A program made the translations under genes and the position numbers. A stretch of 11,006 bases of DNA from Acanthamoeba lenticulata. Lineage: Eukaryota > Discosea > Longamoebia > Acanthamoebidae. The notes below the pieces were generated by a model. The model had not been told where the DNA came from, searched no databases, and saw only the letters and a program-made list of their open reading frames with translations. The stretch is from NCBI GenBank assembly GCA_002179805.1, contig NAVB01000798.1, positions 1-11,006 of the forward strand, given 5' to 3'. Positions 8,883 through 11,006 of this stretch are shown one piece after another; the first letter of the stretch is position 1; each line of letters begins with the position of its first letter.

Positions 8883-9487
8883 TCAGTCTCTGCCCTTGAG
8901 CTTGCGTTCGATTTTTTCCACCTCATGCTGGCCTGTTTGCTTAGCCGAGTGGATGGCATCCGCCACCTTATGCTCCACACGAACAAAAGTGTTGTAGCCA
9001 TGCCACGCCGTTGAGCCTAGGCCCACTGCCGCCAGCACGCCAGCAGGGTAGAGCTTGCGCGTCCTGATGAACCGGCTTCCCATCACGCCTGCCAACGTCA
9101 ATGAGGTGGCTGCATGTCGTACAAGAGTGCGATCCGGTGTTAGCTCACCCCAGTACTGTGACTGACAACGACAGAACAGCAAACCGTACCTAGGGCAATG
9201 GTTCGGCCCGAGCCTGCTGTGGCCGGGTCCTGAATGAGATACCCTCCAACGCCAAACAGTGTGCCGAACCCTAACCCAGCCATGAGGCTGTTTTAAACAG
9301 GTGCACACCCCCCCCCCTCTCAAAAGATAAGTTGCGTGCTTGATCTAGAGGACGCGGCACCGTACCTTGGAATGGATCGCGTGGCAGTAAAGCCACGTAT
9401 GCCCATCAGGGCCACGACAGCACCCACGCCAAAGGTGGGCAATGCCTCGGATACCGCAGCCGCTCTGTGCTTCTCCTCAGCCGACAT
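8883..9487 (-). CDS. TMEM14-family small membrane protein
   Basis: Three exons: 9487-9366, 9287-9190 and 9109-8883. The introns are 78 and 80 nt and the phases match (447 nt, 148 residues plus TGA). The start is the ATG at 9487. Splicing joins SIP to SLMAGLGFGTLFGVGGYLI, matching the TMEM14 pattern G-SVPSLxAGLxFGxLxGxGAY. The third exon gives ATSLTLAGVMGSRFIRTRKL and YPAGVLAAVGLGS, matching the family's SGTLAGIMGMRFYxSGKxMPAG segment. Four hydrophobic segments are visible at about 16-33, 42-59, 72-88 and 94-108. Animal members sit in mitochondrial or other organelle membranes, and TMEM14C is linked to heme-precursor transport; the role here is inferred from the family only. The protein is longer than the usual 100-115 residues because of a charged C-terminal helix (about 115-148). 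The stop lies 73 bp before the next gene's ATG. Confidence 0.9.
9308..9317. repeat. C10 mononucleotide tract in a TMEM14 intron
   Basis: The tract lies in the 78-nt intron 9365-9288, about 20 nt before the acceptor, and reads as a G tract on the transcript. Confidence 0.9.
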
Positions 9488-9817
9488 TTCTACAACACAC
9501 TTCCCTGGTTTTGTGTTTTTTTTTTTTTTTTCGAAACCCAACACGAGTGCCCCAGTCCCCCAAAGAGACAGCCAGACGCAAGGGGGGAAAAAGTGGAGGG
9601 ACGAGCGTGTATTTCGTCAAGAGAGAGCAGCCCACTCTCTCTCCCAAAACGGCCGGTCGCAGAGCGCGAGGGCGGGCGGTAGAGCGCGATCGCCCAGGGA
9701 AACAGCAGCAGTAGAAGGAGGAGGAGGAGGGCGACGTGGTGTGCAGGAGAACGTGGGCAAGGAAGGAGAGAAGCGGGCGATGGTGTGTGGTTGAGAAGGA
9801 GAGGGAGAATAACTTAA
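9488..9817. other. Intergenic region between cytochrome c1 and TMEM14 genes
   Basis: This 330-bp gap has no gene. It holds T16 at 9516-9531 (an A tract on the transcribed strand, 29 nt before the TMEM14 start) and a GGA trinucleotide run near 9717-9730. The T tract may be part of the TMEM14 promoter. No standard TATA box or polyadenylation signal can be assigned with confidence. Confidence 0.5.
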
Positions 9818-11006
9818 TTATACGGTGGGCCAGTTCTTGCGGTCGGGGAACTGGACCTTCCTGTTCTTCACGACGGACCACTTGAACCGCTTGAGGTACC
9901 AGCTGCAGCCCCAGAGGGCGCCGAGATAGATGAGGACCTTGATGCCCATCACCCTCCGCTCGTCCTGCTCGGGACGGGCGGTCCAGCACAGGAACTCGGT
10001 CACATCCTTGGCCATCTGCGAGACGGTGGCCTCGGTACCATCTTCGTACTCGATTCCTCCATCGTTCAAGGGGGGCGGCATGCCGATGGCGCCACCGGGG
10101 AAGTAAGGGTTGTAGTAGAGACCCTCCCTCACGTTCACGCCAGCGGGGGCCGGCCTGTAGCCAGTCAGCAGCGCGAAGATGTAATCACCGCCCTGTTCAC
10201 GGGCCTTGATCATCTCCGTCAGATCGGGGGGGATGGCTCCGGCATTGGCGGAGCGGGCAGCCTCTTCATTCGGGTAGGGGCGAGGCAGATAATCGGTGGG
10301 CTTGCCCGGACGCGTGAACATCTCACCATCGTCGTTAGGGCCGTCCTCCACTTCAGTTTCGGCAGCCATGGCAATGACCTCTTCCTCCGTGTACAAGGTT
10401 TCGATAAGGTTGCGCCAGGCAATGTAGTTCAGGCTGTGGCAAGCAGCGCAAACTTCCTTGTACACCTGGTGACCACGACGCAGGCTGCCGGCATCGCAAC
10501 AAAAAAATGCGCGTCAGCCAACAATTGTGTTTGAGATTTGAAGCGCCTCGATTGAACACTCTGGAGTCAGCTTAGTACACATACCTTGCCACATCGTACG
10601 ACTTCCACTCGGACTTGTGGCCCCAGGGGTAAGCGGGGGCATGGAGAGCGTCATCGGAGCAGCGAGCCTTGCTGAACAAGGTACCCGCAGCAACGCCGAC
10701 AGCTCCGGCTCCAATGATGAGGCCAAGCATGTTGGGGTTGAGCCTCGAGGCCGAGGCGCCCGCTGAGGTGGCGAACGAGCGTGACTGCGAACGGAAGGCC
10801 TATGAGGAGGGAATCAGACCGGTTAAAAAAGAAGCGCTGTTGCATGTGCTTGACGCAAAGTGTGTACTGTTGGGCAGGGCAAGCGGGATGAAGGGGCGGA
10901 GAAATAATTAAAGGGGGGGGGGGGAGATGAGCTGCGAATTGATAGAACGGGAACAAATTTAACGCAGCATCTGCTGCAGCGCACTTAAATATACACTGCG
11001 TACCAT
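9818..11006 (-). CDS. CYC1: Cytochrome c1, heme protein of mitochondrial complex III (5' end at window edge)
   Basis: Seen exons are 10799-10585 and 10484-9818 (TAA stop). The intron 10584-10485 joins YDVA to SLRRGHQVYKEVC in phase. A further intron, 11003-10800, begins with GTACGC directly after ATG at 11006-11004, so the first exon either ends there or lies mostly outside. Counting from the first residue after that intron (293 residues seen), the parts are an Arg/Ser-rich mitochondrial presequence (FRSQSRSFATS), a hydrophobic sorting stretch (LGLIIGAGAVGVAAGTLF), and mature protein from about SKARCSDD. The c-type heme motif is CAACH at 84-88, and GMPPPL carries the expected Met axial ligand. 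A C-terminal membrane anchor (MGIKVLIYLGALWGCSWYL) precedes a basic matrix tail. It passes electrons from the Rieske protein to cytochrome c in the inner membrane. The normal two-cysteine heme motif excludes the single-cysteine euglenozoan type. Confidence 0.96.
10913..10924. repeat. G12 mononucleotide tract in a cytochrome c1 intron
   Basis: The tract lies in the intron 11003-10800 and reads as a C tract on the transcript. Confidence 0.9.

Noticed and set aside
9320..9544. Longer N-terminus for the TMEM14 protein upstream of 9487
   Set aside because: The extension would begin at a non-ATG codon and run through the A16 tract, giving a Lys run. The ATG at 9487 gives the normal family start.
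10983..10996. TATATTTAAG sequence near the right edge, possible TATA box
   Set aside because: It lies inside the first cytochrome c1 intron, and no in-frame start downstream of it joins the coding frame before the exon at 10799.

Overview
This looks like a compact, GC-rich, intron-dense eukaryotic nuclear genome. The best guess is a free-living amoeba of the Acanthamoeba type. The basis is five protein genes packed on one strand, broken by introns of about 70-385 nt with GT..AG ends. Donors are often GTACG, GTGCGT or GTTCGC. Mononucleotide G/C runs and simple repeats lie in or next to the introns. The species is an inference from style only. No rRNA, tRNA, CRISPR array, transposon or viral gene was seen.

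Layout: every recognised gene is on the minus strand, so transcription runs from right to left. (1) 9818-11006: cytochrome c1 of mitochondrial complex III, cut at its 5' end or with an ATG-only first exon at the window edge. (2) 8883-9487: a three-exon TMEM14-family membrane protein with an extra charged C-terminal helix. (3) 6183-8809: an eight- or nine-exon protein of about 632 residues that I do not recognise, with a signal peptide, an eight-cysteine module, a long charged coiled coil and a multi-pass membrane C-terminal half. (4) 2828-5997: an eight-exon cyclin-dependent kinase of the CDK10/CDK11 (PITSLRE) group with a low-complexity N-terminal half. (5) 1-1948: an N-terminally membrane-anchored DEP-domain protein that runs off the left edge.

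The gene models were built by hand. Open frames were joined at GT..AG sites, and I required that codon phase match on both sides of every intron. Summed exon lengths give whole codons for genes 2, 3 and 4. The joined products restore family motifs (kinase HRD, TMEM14 SxPSL, DEP FVGxDAVDWL, c1 LRRGHQVYKEVCAACH) that are split in the genomic sequence.

Spacing is tight: 73 bp between genes 2 and 3 and 185 bp between genes 3 and 4. The gaps between genes 1 and 2 (330 bp) and between genes 4 and 5 (879 bp) are longer. The neighbours share no pathway beyond two being probable mitochondrial membrane proteins (c1 and TMEM14), so co-linearity probably reflects compaction. The least explained item is gene 3, whose domain order I cannot match to a known family.
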